From the IMG/VR virus record IMGVR_UViG_3300021961_000399, positions 1-30,754 of that record: DNA of 30,754 nucleotides; one strand, written 5' to 3'. Under the pieces are notes generated by a model. That model made no database searches and was not told where the DNA came from. It saw nothing but the letters and a program-made list of their open reading frames with translations. The stretch's first letter is position 1. The number at the start of each line of letters is the position of its first letter. Shown here piece after piece: positions 30,572 to 30,754 of the stretch. The DNA comes from a virus. A program made the translations under genes and the position numbers.

Positions 30572-30754
30572 ATGCTTAGCATATATAGCCTGTTATATCC
30601 AAAAAGGCACCCTACCTTACCATAAAATAACTAACCAGTTATCTTTATTGTTCTAATAAGTTATATATACCATATATAGTATGTTTTAGGTACCTTACTA
30701 CATATAGTACCACTATATCTAGTACCCCTTTAACAGCATATTTTTAGAGGATAA
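30572..30754. other. AT-rich non-coding stretch at the right edge, start of the early side
   Basis: No gene is seen. It holds a small palindrome TATGC-TTA-GCATA (30571-30583) and, at 30660-30726, loosely repeated TATAGTA(C/T) units: CATATATAGTATG, CATATAGTACC and CTATATCTAGTACC, with GGTAC/GTACC as an inverted repeat. The last bases, TTAGAGGATAA, look like a ribosome site for a rightward gene beyond the window. Together with 30188-30571 this is the only gap above 300 bases. Confidence 0.45.

Noticed and set aside
1-30754. CRISPR arrays, insertion sequences, integrase or attachment sites
   Set aside because: No regularly spaced repeats, transposase motifs, tyrosine or serine recombinase or tRNA-end duplications were seen in the window.

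Overview
The window is part of the genome of a tailed phage, most likely a short-tailed (podovirus-type) phage of an AT-rich marine bacterium. The evidence is the gene content and order: TerL, portal, giant virion protein, a lysozyme-like protein, scaffold, major capsid protein, adaptor, a beta-propeller nozzle candidate, fibres, and then auxiliary metabolic genes. There is no tape-measure or sheath gene, and the genes are packed and overlapping. Codons end mostly in A/T, stops are TAA, TAG and TGA (standard code), and Shine-Dalgarno sites of the AGGAG type are frequent. The host cannot be named from sequence alone. SAR11-like or marine actinobacterial hosts would fit the composition, the glycine-rich adhesin and the halogenase/oxygenase cassette.

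Layout, read in the direction of transcription (right to left, minus strand). About 30.75-30.19 kb is a non-coding control region. It has face-to-face promoter candidates, a row of hairpins on the leftward leader, and a compact plus-strand element with a closing stem and T-tract that may be a small RNA or a 34-codon ORF. Next, 30.19-28.86 kb holds very small genes: zinc ribbons, an HExxH zincin, and basic conserved phage peptides. From 28.87 to 24.5 kb lie a terminase with an added N-terminal zinc finger and HTH, the portal, and two small proteins. From 24.5 to 11.0 kb are large proteins that are probably packaged and ejected with the DNA: a 2084-residue protein, a lysozyme-like protein and a 799-residue protein. 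The last carries what looks like an ADP-ribosyltransferase domain. From 11.0 to 9.2 kb is the capsid operon, with its own extended -10 promoter, scaffold, capsid protein and a terminator right after the capsid gene. From 9.2 to 3.3 kb are head-tail adaptor, nozzle, fibre and glycine-rich adhesin genes. From 3.3 kb to the left edge is an auxiliary cassette: a flavin-dependent halogenase-like enzyme between two paralogous proteins of unknown function, then a 2-oxoglutarate/Fe(II) oxygenase and the start of a membrane protein.

The late genes appear to form one long leftward transcription unit that is coupled by overlapping stops and starts and re-initiated at internal promoters (near 10.95 kb and 5.1 kb). 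The most interesting parts are the right-hand control region, the ART-like domain in a virion protein, the halogenase cassette, the possible TerS-TerL fusion, and a possible RNA switch on the capsid gene's ribosome binding site. All functional calls come from motif recognition by eye; no database search was run.
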